DNA from: Candidatus Neomicrothrix sp. UBA814
GTDB lineage: Bacteria; Actinomycetota; Acidimicrobiia; Acidimicrobiales; Poriferisodalaceae
Length of the DNA stretch: 64,000 nt
Assembly: GCA_002296525.1 (NCBI GenBank)
Contig: DBIA01000017.1
Location: forward strand, 310,001 to 374,000
Reading direction: 5' to 3'
Position 1 is the first letter of the stretch. Every line of letters begins with the position of its first letter. Below, one piece after another: positions 41,441 to 50,694 of the stretch. Under the pieces are notes generated by a model. The model did not search any database. It was not told where the DNA came from and was given only the letters and a program-made list of their open reading frames with translations. Made by a program: the position numbers and the translations under genes.

Positions 41441-42181
41441 CTAGGTGACCGCCAACACGCTTAAACCCAAACCGACCGGGGAACCGTAATTCGCAACATC
41501 CCCAAAAGCAGTTAGCGCGCCACGTGCATCAGCAACCAGATAACCACCCGACCTACTAATTAGGCCGATTGCGTCGATCCGGCCGAAATTGATTGGTGAA
41601 CCTAAATCCTTAGCATCACCAAAAGAATGCACATGCCCGTCTGAATCCAAGAAACGGTACCCCTCGTTCTCGGGCCCCGACGCGAAATCAACCACCCGAG
41701 GGCCATCTAGCTGCTGACTTCCCGCTAACGCCCCGAAGAAGGGAGCCGACCCAAAGCAATAAACACCACCCCGGCTATCAACAATCCAATAGCCGCGGCC
41801 ATCAGCAGACGGTTCAATGCATACCGCATCGATCGAGTTGTCGGCTACCTGCGGAACGCCCTCCAGAAACGGAGCATTTCCGAAACTAAAAACACTGCCC
41901 TCAGAATCAACGACCCAATACCCAACACCAATTGGCGAGGCAGCAATGTCCACAGGAGGAGCCGCCAAGTTCAGAGCGGAGACATCACCTAGTGCTCTCG
42001 CAGTGCCATGCGCTTGTATATGTCCCCCAGAGCCAAGCACTAAACACCCTTGCCCATCACGAGTCATAGCTAACGCGATTGGAGGAGACGGAAGCTCTAC
42101 TTCGGTCTCGGTCACATCATCCGCGAAATGAAACAATCGATTATCTGAGGTCAAAATCCAATATCCCTGGAACACCACCAA
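41441..42181 (-). CDS. Beta-propeller-like repeat protein
   Basis: 246 aa built of four or five repeats of about 45-50 residues. Each has the actinobacterial pattern G-Y-W-x-V-D-S-x-G-x-V-x-x-F-G-x-A (for example G-Y-W-V-V-D-S-E-G-S-V-F-S-F-G-N-A and G-Y-W-I-V-D-S-R-G-G-V-Y-C-F-G-S-A). These repeats form propeller blades and usually occur in exported proteins, but I see no signal peptide, so this copy may be cytoplasmic or missing its N-terminus. No enzymatic motif is visible. Confidence 0.72.
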   Translation of the reverse strand: MVVFQGYWILTSDNRLFHFADDVTETEVELPSPPIALAMTRDGQGCLVLGSGGHIQAHGTARALGDVSALNLAAPPVDIAASPIGVGYWVVDSEGSVFSFGNAPFLEGVPQVADNSIDAVCIEPSADGRGYWIVDSRGGVYCFGSAPFFGALAGSQQLDGPRVVDFASGPENEGYRFLDSDGHVHSFGDAKDLGSPINFGRIDAIGLISRSGGYLVADARGALTAFGDVANYGSPVGLGLSVLAVT

Positions 42182-42241
42182 CCGAGCCTATGTCAGAGAG
42201 GCCTTTGGTCTGGGTCAGCCTCCGGCTAACTTGAGTGAGCG

Positions 42242-42778
42242 ATGAAGATCTACACAAAGACCGGTGATGACGGCACAACAGGCCTTTTCTATGGTGGCAG
42301 GGTAACTAAAGACTCCCCGCTACCAAAGGCATACGGCGCAGTCGACGAAGCTCAAGCGGCCATCGGGCTCGCCCGCGCCGCCGTTCAAGATTCAGAACTA
42401 AATGAACTTCTAACAATCCTTTGCCGCGATTTATACGTCGCAATGGCAGAACTAGCAACGCTCCCCGAGAACCACAGCAAACTCGATCCCGGCACAACGC
42501 TAGTAACAGACGACATGGTGCAACACCTTGAACAACAAATAGATAACGTCACCAACCGCTTCGAAAGCCCGACCGAATTCACCATCCCAGGCCAAACCGA
42601 AATTTCGGCGCGACTTGATTGGGCGAGAGTGGTGGTTCGGCGAGCAGAACGAGAAACAATCGACATTTGTCAGACAGAATCCCGAGTCTTGCCGTATCTC
42701 AACCGTCTCTCAGATCTCCTATGGACTCTGGCCAGGTGGCAAGAAGACGAAAGCCTGTACAGCAAAGACCCGCAATAA
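42242..42778 (+). CDS. pduO: PduO-type cob(I)alamin adenosyltransferase
   Basis: 178 aa, five-helix-bundle enzyme. The ATP loop is K-I-Y-T-K-T-G-D-D-G-T-T-G-L, followed by Y-G-A-V-D-E-A-Q-A-A-I-G and the C-terminal V-V-R-R-A-E-R. It transfers the adenosyl group of ATP to reduced cobalamin, producing coenzyme B12 for enzymes such as methylmalonyl-CoA mutase. No cobalamin riboswitch is evident upstream. It precedes pepA by about 20 bp and may share its transcript. Confidence 0.92.
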   Translation: MKIYTKTGDDGTTGLFYGGRVTKDSPLPKAYGAVDEAQAAIGLARAAVQDSELNELLTILCRDLYVAMAELATLPENHSKLDPGTTLVTDDMVQHLEQQIDNVTNRFESPTEFTIPGQTEISARLDWARVVVRRAERETIDICQTESRVLPYLNRLSDLLWTLARWQEDESLYSKDPQ

Positions 42779-42800
42779 CACACCGCATGAAAGAAAAACC

Positions 42801-44252
42801 GTGGCGAACCAACTAGAAATTTCCGCAATCAATGTCATCAACGCCGGAGCAGATGAGGCTTCCGTCGCGACCGACAGGCCGATCAAAGAAAACGAACTCG
42901 AAACTTTAGGAGTCAGCCCAAACTTCCTAGCTGCGAGCGGGTTCGAAGGAAAACTAGGCCAAACCTTGCTGCTGCCCGAACAAGACCCAATAGTGATCGC
43001 TGTTGGGCTAGGCGGACAAGAAATCACCGAGCCGTCAATACGAAACGCAGCGGCATCATTATGGAGAGCTTCTAAGCACCTTGATTCCGTGACCTCGCTT
43101 CTGCCGCTAACAACCGCAACCGAAGTTGGCGCAGAAGTCGCACTCCAAGCAACCGTCGAGGGAATGCTTCTAGCTTCCTACCGATACGACGAGCTAAAGG
43201 GAAGTCCCGAAGAACGTTCCTCACTTCAACAAGTAACGCTCGTTGTCCCAGATGGTGTTGACAGCGCGGCCGCTCTCTCAAGAGCGGAAGCGGTAGCAAG
43301 CGCCATTGCCCTCACACGGGACCTAGTGAACCGACCCGGTGGATCACTCTCGGCAGTCCAATTAGCCGACGAAGCTGTCAAGGTCGCCGAACAAACTGGC
43401 CTAGAAGTTGAAGTATGGGACCGAGAACGCCTGATCGTGGAGCGATGCGGCGGAATGCTCGGTGTCAATGCTGGATCCACCGAAGAGCCACGAATGGTGC
43501 GACTCACATGGCGACCCAAGGGTGAAAGTCGCGGAACTATCCACTTCGTAGGCAAGGGCATCACCTTCGACACAGGAGGACTGAACCTCAAACCATTTGA
43601 GGGAATGAAAGAAATGAAAATTGACATGGGGGGAGCAGCGGCAGTGATCGGAGCCATGGCCGCCGTAGCAGCACACAATCCCGACGTAACGATCATAGGA
43701 ACCTGTTGCTGCACCGATAACCAGCCCAGCCCCACCGCCACCAAACCGGGGGACGTCCTCAACATCCGCAACGGTAAAACCGTAGAAGTTCTCAACACCG
43801 ACGCTGAAGGTCGACTGGTATTAGCCGACGGACTATCAATAGCAGCCGAGGAAAACCCCGACCTTATAGTCGATCTAGCAACCCTTACGGGAGCTTGCCT
43901 TGTGGCATTAGGTTCGCAGTATGCGGGCCTTATGGGTAACAACGAAGACGCGATCGCAAGGGTAGAAGCAGCAGCAACCAAAGCAGGTGAGCGACTATGG
44001 CACCTACCCCTACCTAATGAGTACCGAAAGCAATTGGACTCAGATGTCGCCGATCTACAAAACATTGGATCCGGCAGGTTCGGCGGCACCCTCGTAGCCG
44101 GCCTTTTCCTCCAAGAATTCGTAGACGAAACACCCTGGGTACACCTAGACATCGCTGGTCCAGTAACAACCCAAGAACAAGAAGCAGAGTTTCCCAAGGG
44201 AGCAACAGGTTTCGGAGTCCGAACCCTGCTTGAAATTGTCAATAATTGGTGA
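42801..44252 (+). CDS. pepA: Leucyl aminopeptidase (M17)
   Basis: 483 aa. The M17 catalytic domain shows V-G-K-G-I-T-F-D-T-G-G-L-N-L-K-P (Lys and Asp metal ligands) and the signature N-T-D-A-E-G-R-L. The N-terminal macro-like domain is divergent, as usual. It removes N-terminal residues from peptides, using two metal ions in a hexamer. GTG 42801 is the likely start; readings from upstream run through the adenosyltransferase gene in another frame. It belongs to a plus-strand run of housekeeping genes. Confidence 0.92.
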   Translation: MANQLEISAINVINAGADEASVATDRPIKENELETLGVSPNFLAASGFEGKLGQTLLLPEQDPIVIAVGLGGQEITEPSIRNAAASLWRASKHLDSVTSLLPLTTATEVGAEVALQATVEGMLLASYRYDELKGSPEERSSLQQVTLVVPDGVDSAAALSRAEAVASAIALTRDLVNRPGGSLSAVQLADEAVKVAEQTGLEVEVWDRERLIVERCGGMLGVNAGSTEEPRMVRLTWRPKGESRGTIHFVGKGITFDTGGLNLKPFEGMKEMKIDMGGAAAVIGAMAAVAAHNPDVTIIGTCCCTDNQPSPTATKPGDVLNIRNGKTVEVLNTDAEGRLVLADGLSIAAEENPDLIVDLATLTGACLVALGSQYAGLMGNNEDAIARVEAAATKAGERLWHLPLPNEYRKQLDSDVADLQNIGSGRFGGTLVAGLFLQEFVDETPWVHLDIAGPVTTQEQEAEFPKGATGFGVRTLLEIVNNW

Positions 44253-44331
44253 GACACAACTAACTCCCGGACTCAGACCGCGAAATCTGCCCGGCGCCAA
44301 CAACTCCCACCCAACAACACCGGACCACAAC

Positions 44332-45153
44332 ATGCCATCAGATCTCTCCCAAGACCCAAACGTTCGACTCCTTACCCAATGGATCGACGAAAGTGAACGA
44401 ATCACAGTGCTAACCGGAGCCGGGATTTCAACTGACTCAGGTATCCCTGATTTTCGTGGACCTAACGGTGTTTGGACGAAAAATCCGAAAGCGGAAAAAG
44501 CCTCAAATATTCAAAACTTCATCTCGGACCCCGAAGTCAGAAAGGCTTCCTGGAGAGACCGCCTTGACAACAGAGCCTGGTCCGCTGACCCCAACGACGG
44601 ACACCGAGCGCTCGTCCAATTAGAAAAGCGAAACAAGCTCGTAGCTTTATTGACCCAAAACGTTGATGGCCTTCACCATGCTGCAGGCTCATCGGCAACA
44701 AAAGTTGTCGAAGTGCACGGAACTATTCGGGAAGTTGCATGCCTTGAATGCGACTACCGCGACGACATGCAAATAGCGCTCGATCGAGTCCGCCAAGGCG
44801 AAGAGGACCTGGACTGTCCCGAATGCGGTGGAATACTCAAGAGCGCCACGATCTCATTCGGCCAATCACTAGTCCAAAAAGATCTCCTCAAAGCAGAGGC
44901 TGCAGCCCAGAATTGCGACCTCATGATTGCCATCGGAACAACATTGGCCGTGTACCCGATAGCAGCAGTAGTTCCATCAGCTCAACGAGTCGGCGCAAAA
45001 ATTGCGATCATTAACGCCGAACCCACCGAAATGGATCACATAGCGGACTTAGTCATCCGAGAGTCCATCAGCGAAGTGCTTCCAATTGCCGTCGGAGGTG
45101 CATCAAACCTCCCAGAGGAAGACAACAACGGAGACGCAGAAACCCCCAAGTAA
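44332..45153 (+). CDS. cobB: Sir2-family NAD-dependent protein deacylase
   Basis: About 273 aa sirtuin. NAD binding is at T-G-A-G-I-S-T-D-S-G-I-P-D-F-R-G, then T-Q-N-V-D-G-L-H, the catalytic His in E-V-H-G-T, and structural zinc cysteines in C-L-E-C and C-P-E-C. It removes acyl groups from lysines, for example on acetyl-CoA synthetase. ATG 44332 fits better than 44230, which would lie inside the pepA end. The insertion between the N-terminal helix and T-Q-N is longer than in E. coli CobB, resembling class II-like or actinobacterial versions. Confidence 0.9.
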   Translation: MPSDLSQDPNVRLLTQWIDESERITVLTGAGISTDSGIPDFRGPNGVWTKNPKAEKASNIQNFISDPEVRKASWRDRLDNRAWSADPNDGHRALVQLEKRNKLVALLTQNVDGLHHAAGSSATKVVEVHGTIREVACLECDYRDDMQIALDRVRQGEEDLDCPECGGILKSATISFGQSLVQKDLLKAEAAAQNCDLMIAIGTTLAVYPIAAVVPSAQRVGAKIAIINAEPTEMDHIADLVIRESISEVLPIAVGGASNLPEEDNNGDAETPK

Positions 45154-45222
45154 CCGTCAAGACGACAACCGGTACAATCAATAACAAGCAACCGTCAATG
45201 CCGAACCTTGAAGAGAACAGCG

Positions 45223-46383
45223 ATGACCAGCTACGGAGACTTACTCGCGGCCACAAAACAACACGTACGCGAAGTGAGCACCAACGAATCTGCCCAACTA
45301 GTCGACGACAGTTGCACGATTCTCGATGTTCGCGAACCGGAGGAGTTCGAGCAAGGGTCCTTACCCAACGCAACCCACATTCCGCGAGGGCATCTGGAAA
45401 GCCAAATAGAGCAACGAATCCCTGACCGTGACACCGCAATATTGGTTTACTGCGCAGCGGGATCTCGATCAGTCTTCGCAGCCAAGACCCTCGCCGATCT
45501 GGGGTACACGCACGTTGTCTCAATGGAAGGCGGCTTCACCAAATGGAAGTCGGAAGGGCGGAAATGGTCGATGCCCGAATCCCTCACGCGACACCAACGA
45601 AACCGATACCAACGACACCTGCTGCTTCCGGAGGTAGGAGAAGAAGGGCAGAACCAACTGCTTGACGCCAAGGTCTTGATACTCGGGGCAGGCGGTTTAG
45701 GTTCACCCGCCGCCATGTACCTCGCAGCGGCTGGCATTGGGACGCTCGGAGTCGTAGACATGGATGTGGTCGACGAATCCAACCTTCAACGCCAAGTCAT
45801 TCACAACACAGGCCGCGTCGGGCAATCCAAAGTAGAGTCAGCGAAGCAAACAATCACCGCTCTCAACCCCGACATCCAGATTGAGACCTACGACACCCGC
45901 CTGAACGCTGACAATGTTCTCGATCTACTCGCGGGCTGGGAGGTGGTTGTAGACGGAGCGGACAATTTCCCAAGCCGATATCTCCTCAATGACGCCTCGG
46001 TGAAACTCGGAATCCCAGTAGTCCACGGCTCAATATTCCGATTCGAAGGTCAAGTCACAGTTTTCGACCCATTAAAGGGACCGACCTACAGAGATTATGT
46101 GCCAGTACCACCTCCACCGGAACTAGCACCATCATGCGCTGAGGCAGGTGTCCTCGGCGTCCTCCCCGGAGTCATCGGGAGCCTACAAGCACTTGAAACC
46201 ATCAAACTTGTGCTCCAACTAGGCGATTCACTCATTGGACGACTCTTAGCCTTCGACGCCTTGGACATGACATTTCGCGAATACAAAATTCATCGCGACC
46301 CCAAAAACCAAGTCACCCACGAAAATCGAGATCGCATCAACATCGCTGAATACGACCAATACTGCTCACCATCAGTCAACTGA
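45223..46383 (+). CDS. moeB: Adenylyltransferase (MoeB/ThiF) with N-terminal rhodanese domain
   Basis: About 386 aa. Residues 10-115 are a rhodanese domain with active-site cysteine in V-Y-C-A-A-G-S-R-S. Residues 125-375 are the E1-like domain: G-A-G-G-L-G-S-P, then V-V-D-E-S-N-L-Q-R-Q-V, D-G-A-D-N-F-P-S-R-Y and S-C-A-E-A-G-V-L-G. Such enzymes adenylate the C-terminus of sulfur carriers (MoaD or ThiS) and deliver sulfur through rhodanese. In the better-known MoeBR order the rhodanese is C-terminal, so this order is inverted. The usual zinc CxxC pairs are not seen. No MoaD or ThiS gene adjoins. Confidence 0.87.
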   Translation: MTSYGDLLAATKQHVREVSTNESAQLVDDSCTILDVREPEEFEQGSLPNATHIPRGHLESQIEQRIPDRDTAILVYCAAGSRSVFAAKTLADLGYTHVVSMEGGFTKWKSEGRKWSMPESLTRHQRNRYQRHLLLPEVGEEGQNQLLDAKVLILGAGGLGSPAAMYLAAAGIGTLGVVDMDVVDESNLQRQVIHNTGRVGQSKVESAKQTITALNPDIQIETYDTRLNADNVLDLLAGWEVVVDGADNFPSRYLLNDASVKLGIPVVHGSIFRFEGQVTVFDPLKGPTYRDYVPVPPPPELAPSCAEAGVLGVLPGVIGSLQALETIKLVLQLGDSLIGRLLAFDALDMTFREYKIHRDPKNQVTHENRDRINIAEYDQYCSPSVN

Positions 46384-46446
46384 GTCGCTTCACCCCAGCA
46401 ACCGGCCTGCAAAGGCTCATTCAAAGCTTCGCTCTACACTTCTCTC

Positions 46447-47814
46447 ATGGCAAACAAACGCGTGGTGGTCATAGGCGGCGGCCCCGCAGGACACGACGCA
46501 GCAACATATGCAGCGCGTTTTGGCGCCGAGGTAACCCTCATCGAGCGCGACATCGTTGGGGGAGCGGCGCACCTCCGAGACTGCGTCCCCTCAAAGTCCA
46601 TGATCGCGACCGGAGGAGCACTCTCGTTTGCCCGCCGCCTAGACGGCATGGGACTAGCAAATGTAGAGACGGGAGTAGAGGCTGAACACCTCCGCGCCCG
46701 CATCCAAGGCATTGAACAACGCCTTGAGCAATCCGTCACACAACTACTGACCAGTCAAGGGGTAACAATTCACCGAGGCACTGGCAGACTCTTAAGCCCA
46801 AATGAGGTATGCGTAGACACCCCCAACGGCGTCGTCAAGCTAACAGCTGACGCTATCGTTCTCGCGACCGGAAGTCGGCCGCGTATCCCAGAATGGGCAC
46901 CGATCGACCATGAACGTGTCCTCACCACCCGCGACGCTTACCCACCCGAGCAGATACCAGAACACCTCATCGTCGTAGGCTCCGGCGTCACCGGCGTCGA
47001 GTTCGTGCACATGTTCGCGTCACTCGGGTCCGAAGTCACCCTCATCGTTAGTCGCCAACAAGTACTTCCCCAAAAAGACCCCGAAGCCGCTGCATTACTT
47101 GAGCAGAACTTTCTTGATAGGGGAGTCCAGCTACTCAAAGGCGCACGAGCAACCGGAATCCTGCGAAAAGGACAATCAGTAACTGTCCACTGCTCAGATG
47201 GACGAATCGCACAAGGAAGCCACGCGCTCCTCGCCATCGGCTCCGACCCAAACAGTCAAGACCTCGGCCTAGAAAACACCGACATAGCAATAGACAGTGA
47301 CGGCTACATCCAAGTCGACCACAACCTCAGATCATCAATACCCACCATTTATGCGGCAGGGGACCTGTCAGGCAAACTTCCGCTCTCCTCGGTAGCGGCA
47401 ATGCAAGGACGAAAAATAGCAGAGCACATAATGGGCCTTCACGAAGGGCGAGAACACCGTCACCTCGACTACGACAAAGCAGCCTCCGCCATTTTTACTG
47501 AACCAGAAATCGCTGATGTCGGGTTAGCTGAAGCTGAAGCGTTTGCCACAGGACGCAAAATCCGAGTTACAAAAGTCCCCTTTTCGTCCAATGCCAAAGC
47601 ACTCATCAACAACGACCCACTCGGCTTCGTTAAGATCGTTTCAGACCCCAATACCGGACACGTATTGGGTGGCTCAATCGTCGGACAACACGCAGCCGAG
47701 CTGATCTCCGTTGTCGCGTTAGCGGTTAGCGCCAACCTAAAAGTCCAAGACATTCACGAAAGCCTCTTTGTGTACCCAACTCTAAGCGAAGCCCTCTCGG
47801 AGGCAGCGGAATGA
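46447..47814 (+). CDS. NAD(P)H quinone reductase of the Rv3303c (LpdA) type
   Basis: 455 aa flavoprotein disulfide-reductase fold. FAD site V-V-V-I-G-G-G-P-A-G-H-D-A-A; the usual C-x4-C redox pair is degenerate (G-G-A-A-H-L-R-D-C-V-P-S-K), leaving a single cysteine; the NAD site is V-V-G-S-G-V-T-G-V-E-F. Mycobacterial LpdA/Rv3303c has the same loss and acts as a quinone reductase rather than a lipoamide dehydrogenase (known). It therefore differs in function from the true dihydrolipoyl dehydrogenase at 19198. The stop overlaps rfbD by 4 bp. Confidence 0.88.
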   Translation: MANKRVVVIGGGPAGHDAATYAARFGAEVTLIERDIVGGAAHLRDCVPSKSMIATGGALSFARRLDGMGLANVETGVEAEHLRARIQGIEQRLEQSVTQLLTSQGVTIHRGTGRLLSPNEVCVDTPNGVVKLTADAIVLATGSRPRIPEWAPIDHERVLTTRDAYPPEQIPEHLIVVGSGVTGVEFVHMFASLGSEVTLIVSRQQVLPQKDPEAAALLEQNFLDRGVQLLKGARATGILRKGQSVTVHCSDGRIAQGSHALLAIGSDPNSQDLGLENTDIAIDSDGYIQVDHNLRSSIPTIYAAGDLSGKLPLSSVAAMQGRKIAEHIMGLHEGREHRHLDYDKAASAIFTEPEIADVGLAEAEAFATGRKIRVTKVPFSSNAKALINNDPLGFVKIVSDPNTGHVLGGSIVGQHAAELISVVALAVSANLKVQDIHESLFVYPTLSEALSEAAE

Positions 47815-48662
47815 GTAAGCATCAGCAGGTGCTCATCACCGGAGGACAAGGGCAACTCGCAACTGATCTCGTTCAAGTCTTTAACAGCAGCGACACAGTC
47901 GCTCTCAGTCACCAACAACTCGACATCACCCAACAATCCGATGTCGAAGCTGCTCTGCGCCACTACAAGCCCGATGTGGTGATTAACGCAGCAGCGTTCA
48001 CCGACGTAGACAAATGTGAAGCACATCCAGTTCAGGCAAGATTGGTCAACTCGCTAGGACCCGAAAATCTCGTCGCAGCAGCACACAAGATAGGTGCTCG
48101 AGTGCTACAAGTCTCCACCGACTATGTCTTCGATGGCATGCTCGAACGGCCCTATATAGAAACAGACGACACGAACCCGCAATCAATCTACGGACAAACC
48201 AAACTCCAAGGCGAACAAGCAATGCGCGACTGTGACCTCATTGTGCGCACCTCTTGGTTATGTGGATCACATGGTTCAAACATCCTAAAAACGATCGTCG
48301 CATTAGCCAAAACTGATCAGCCGATGAGGTTCGTCAACGATCAAACAGGTCACCCCTCATTCACGCAGGACATTGCCGTCACCATAAAGCAACTAGTCGA
48401 GATTGAAGCTCAAGGAACGTTCCATGTAACCAATCAAGGCCCAGTGAACTGGTACGAGTTTGCCTACTCGATCCTCGAGATGATGGGACGCCCAACTGAT
48501 CAACTAACAGCCATACGAACAGACCAACTGGACCCGCCACGACCCGCCATTCGCCCAACTAACTCTGTTCTAAACAACCAGGCATTGCCCACTGTGGGAC
48601 TCACCCCGCCACCTCACTTTCGTGACACACTCCCTCTTCTTGTGAAGGAGCTATGTGACTAA
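47811..48662 (+). CDS. rfbD: dTDP-4-dehydrorhamnose reductase
   Basis: 283 aa SDR enzyme. NADPH binding is at I-T-G-G-Q-G-Q-L-A-T-D-L, then V-I-N-A-A-A-F-T-D-V-D-K-C-E, S-T-D-Y-V-F-D-G and the Tyr-Lys pair in I-Y-G-Q-T-K-L-Q-G-E. It performs the last step to dTDP-L-rhamnose. The first three enzymes are encoded 15-20 kb away, so the pathway is split, but all lie in the same polysaccharide super-region. The next gene starts 8 bp inside its end. Confidence 0.93.
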   Translation: MSKHQQVLITGGQGQLATDLVQVFNSSDTVALSHQQLDITQQSDVEAALRHYKPDVVINAAAFTDVDKCEAHPVQARLVNSLGPENLVAAAHKIGARVLQVSTDYVFDGMLERPYIETDDTNPQSIYGQTKLQGEQAMRDCDLIVRTSWLCGSHGSNILKTIVALAKTDQPMRFVNDQTGHPSFTQDIAVTIKQLVEIEAQGTFHVTNQGPVNWYEFAYSILEMMGRPTDQLTAIRTDQLDPPRPAIRPTNSVLNNQALPTVGLTPPPHFRDTLPLLVKELCD

Positions 48663-49272
48663 TCAACTAGAGATAGTGGTAACCCCAACAGGTAACCACC
48701 CCACCGCTCAAGTACTAGCAACAGCGACACTTCTAGCGCTTGAATGGGCCGCTCCATACGCGAACGTCACAATTGGCCACAACGGAGTCTCAGCCTGCGA
48801 ACCATCACCGGAAGCCGTTGGTGGACTTCTCCGACTTAGCTCCGACAGAAAAGAACGACTCGAAGTTGCGGCTCGCAGCGCAATCCAAAGCGAAGAAACA
48901 GAAATCCAAATAACCGAGAGCAGCGACGGTGGCTGGAACCTCCCAATAGAACTTGACCCGTGGACAGCAACAGGCCTCTTCCTCGCAGCAAGCACCTTTA
49001 CGCCTTCCACAAGTGCAGGTGCAGCGCTCAAAAAAATTCTCGACGTTACAAAGCGCGAAAACCCCCAGACGATCGAACTGCTCGAACTCTCCCAAGACTG
49101 GGCTCTCAAACAAATAGACCGGATGATCCAAACTGTTGCGTCCCGACAACCCCGACAAATAGCAAACATGTTGCAGAGCGCCACCACTGAACTTGAAGCA
49201 CTGACCCACACCCATGAACTACTCAGATCTCGCTACCAATCTGACATCGAAATCATGGACATGGAGCTATGA
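48655..49272 (+). CDS. Unknown protein between rfbD and a glycosyltransferase
   Basis: 205 aa, GTG start, no signal or membrane helix. The N-terminal half is beta/alpha in character (L-E-I-V-V-T-P-T-G-N-H-P-T-A-Q-V-L) and the C-terminal 90 residues are helical, ending H-E-L-L-R-S-R-Y-Q-S-D-I. A very similar tail (H-D-L-L-R-S-R-F-N-P-D) ends the coiled-coil protein at 50329, two genes on. Both overlap or abut glycosyltransferases, so a shared docking helix is conceivable (inference). No known family. Confidence 0.62.
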   Translation: MTNQLEIVVTPTGNHPTAQVLATATLLALEWAAPYANVTIGHNGVSACEPSPEAVGGLLRLSSDRKERLEVAARSAIQSEETEIQITESSDGGWNLPIELDPWTATGLFLAASTFTPSTSAGAALKKILDVTKRENPQTIELLELSQDWALKQIDRMIQTVASRQPRQIANMLQSATTELEALTHTHELLRSRYQSDIEIMDMEL

Positions 49273-50324
49273 ACCGAGCGCCAAAAACCACACTCATCAT
49301 TGTCGCCTACGGACAACCTGCCTTAACAGAACTCCTCCTCGACTCCATAGCTCGACACACACCTGAACCTCACGAAGTCATCGTTGTTGACAACGATTCT
49401 CCCGACGACTCAGCGCAACGAGTGGCAAACCATCCATCGCGTCCATGTCTCATCCAAGCACCTACAAATCTCGGATACGGCGGAGGCATCAACCTCGGAG
49501 TCCGAAAATCCAACTCCAAAACACTCGTGATAATGAACTCAGACCTTCAAGTCACCCCAAACTGGCTGAAACCACTCAATGCCGCAATCGACTCCAATTC
49601 AGAAACAATTGCTGCCCCCATCTACACAGACGAACAAGGCCATATCATTGAAAGCGGCGCGTCGATAACCGCCGATGGACACGTACACACATCCCAGACA
49701 CCAGTTCACGGAGTTAAACCCGTCGACCACATCTCCGCAGCCTGTTGGGCGATCGATAAACAGTCATTTGAATCGCTCGGAGGTTTCGACCCCGCCTACG
49801 GACTTGGCTACTACGAAGACCTAGACCTCATCAACACCCACCGGCTAAAAAAATGCAACGCAGTGGTAGTCGGCGATTCAAAAGTCATTCACCGCACAGG
49901 GGGATCCTTTCAAACCGCCGACGCCAAACGACTCTCCCATCGCAACCACGCCCGCAACTCGTTCCGCTGGCAATGGCTCTACAAAGACACCTCTAGAACG
50001 GCATGGCATGGAGAAAGCAGTTTTACCCACGGGCGAGTGGCCGTAGTCGGAGACCAACCAGAGATAATCGAGCGCCTACAAACACACAATATTTCAGTCG
50101 TCACAGTCACAGATGTTGAACAACTTGAGCAACGCAGGCACCGCGACGATGTCATAGTCGTCCAAAGCGACAAGGTGCGCGCCAGCCAACTAGCACCACG
50201 CGCCGAAATCACGACACCAGATGATCTCCTAAATGCACTTCAAAGAGCCGGCATCCACCCGAACACGAGACCCCCACGACCCCGATTCGCATCAATAGCC
50301 GCCACCCGATCACGAAGATGGTGA
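49269..50324 (+). CDS. GT2 glycosyltransferase (rhamnosyltransferase-like)
   Basis: 351 aa. GT2 motifs are I-I-V-A-Y-G-Q-P-A-L-T, V-V-D-N-D-S-P-D-D-S, L-G-Y-G-G-G-I-N-L-G-V, M-N-S-D-L-Q-V (DxD site) and L-G-G-F-D-P-A-Y-G-L-G-Y-Y-E-D-L-D-L. The pattern resembles WbbL-type rhamnosyltransferases, fitting the rhamnose pathway gene just upstream. The last 120 residues extend beyond the catalytic domain and are not recognised. ATG overlaps the previous gene by 4 bp. Confidence 0.88.
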   Translation: MNRAPKTTLIIVAYGQPALTELLLDSIARHTPEPHEVIVVDNDSPDDSAQRVANHPSRPCLIQAPTNLGYGGGINLGVRKSNSKTLVIMNSDLQVTPNWLKPLNAAIDSNSETIAAPIYTDEQGHIIESGASITADGHVHTSQTPVHGVKPVDHISAACWAIDKQSFESLGGFDPAYGLGYYEDLDLINTHRLKKCNAVVVGDSKVIHRTGGSFQTADAKRLSHRNHARNSFRWQWLYKDTSRTAWHGESSFTHGRVAVVGDQPEIIERLQTHNISVVTVTDVEQLEQRRHRDDVIVVQSDKVRASQLAPRAEITTPDDLLNALQRAGIHPNTRPPRPRFASIAATRSRRW

Positions 50325-50328
50325 ACCA

Positions 50329-50694
50329 ATGACAGACAACGACGCACTATCCCAAGCTTCAGCCCACCTAGCAACCGCTCGACAGCTAGGCCGCAACCTC
50401 CGCGCACGCAAAATGCCAGCACTCTTCAACTCACGCCAACTTCTAACCACCATCGAAACTGTTACCGATGAACTATCCGCAGCTATCGACCTCATCAACT
50501 CCACACTCGCAACCGAACGAGAACGCACACAACAACTAGAGAACGCCATCGACCGCCTCGAACTCATAACTGCAGGCGACGAGCAACTCATCGACGATCT
50601 CGGCGCTGCAATTGAAACCGCACAAATCGAGCTGGTCCGTCTGGAACGACAGCACGACCTCCTCCGATCCCGCTTCAACCCAGACGCAACGTGA
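50329..50694 (+). CDS. Short coiled-coil protein in the glycosyltransferase operon
   Basis: 121 aa, nearly all helical and charged with heptad-like spacing (D-E-L-S-A-A-I-D-L-I-N-S-T-L, Q-Q-L-E-N-A-I-D-R-L-E-L-I). There is no signal or membrane segment. The C-terminus reads R-L-E-R-Q-H-D-L-L-R-S-R-F, close to the tail of the 48655 product. Location between two glycosyltransferase-type genes suggests an assembly or scaffold role, which is inference. Confidence 0.6.
   Translation: MTDNDALSQASAHLATARQLGRNLRARKMPALFNSRQLLTTIETVTDELSAAIDLINSTLATERERTQQLENAIDRLELITAGDEQLIDDLGAAIETAQIELVRLERQHDLLRSRFNPDAT

Noticed and set aside
42182..42241. Cobalamin riboswitch before the adenosyltransferase
   Set aside because: The gap is only 60 bp and no B12-box-like sequence is visible.
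43226..44257. 343-aa minus-strand ORF opposite pepA
   Set aside because: It lies fully opposite a clear M17 peptidase; Ser/Arg/Pro-rich composition marks it as an antisense shadow.
46447..47814. Dihydrolipoyl dehydrogenase assignment
   Set aside because: The first redox cysteine is replaced by Ala as in Rv3303c-type quinone reductases, so lipoamide activity is unlikely.
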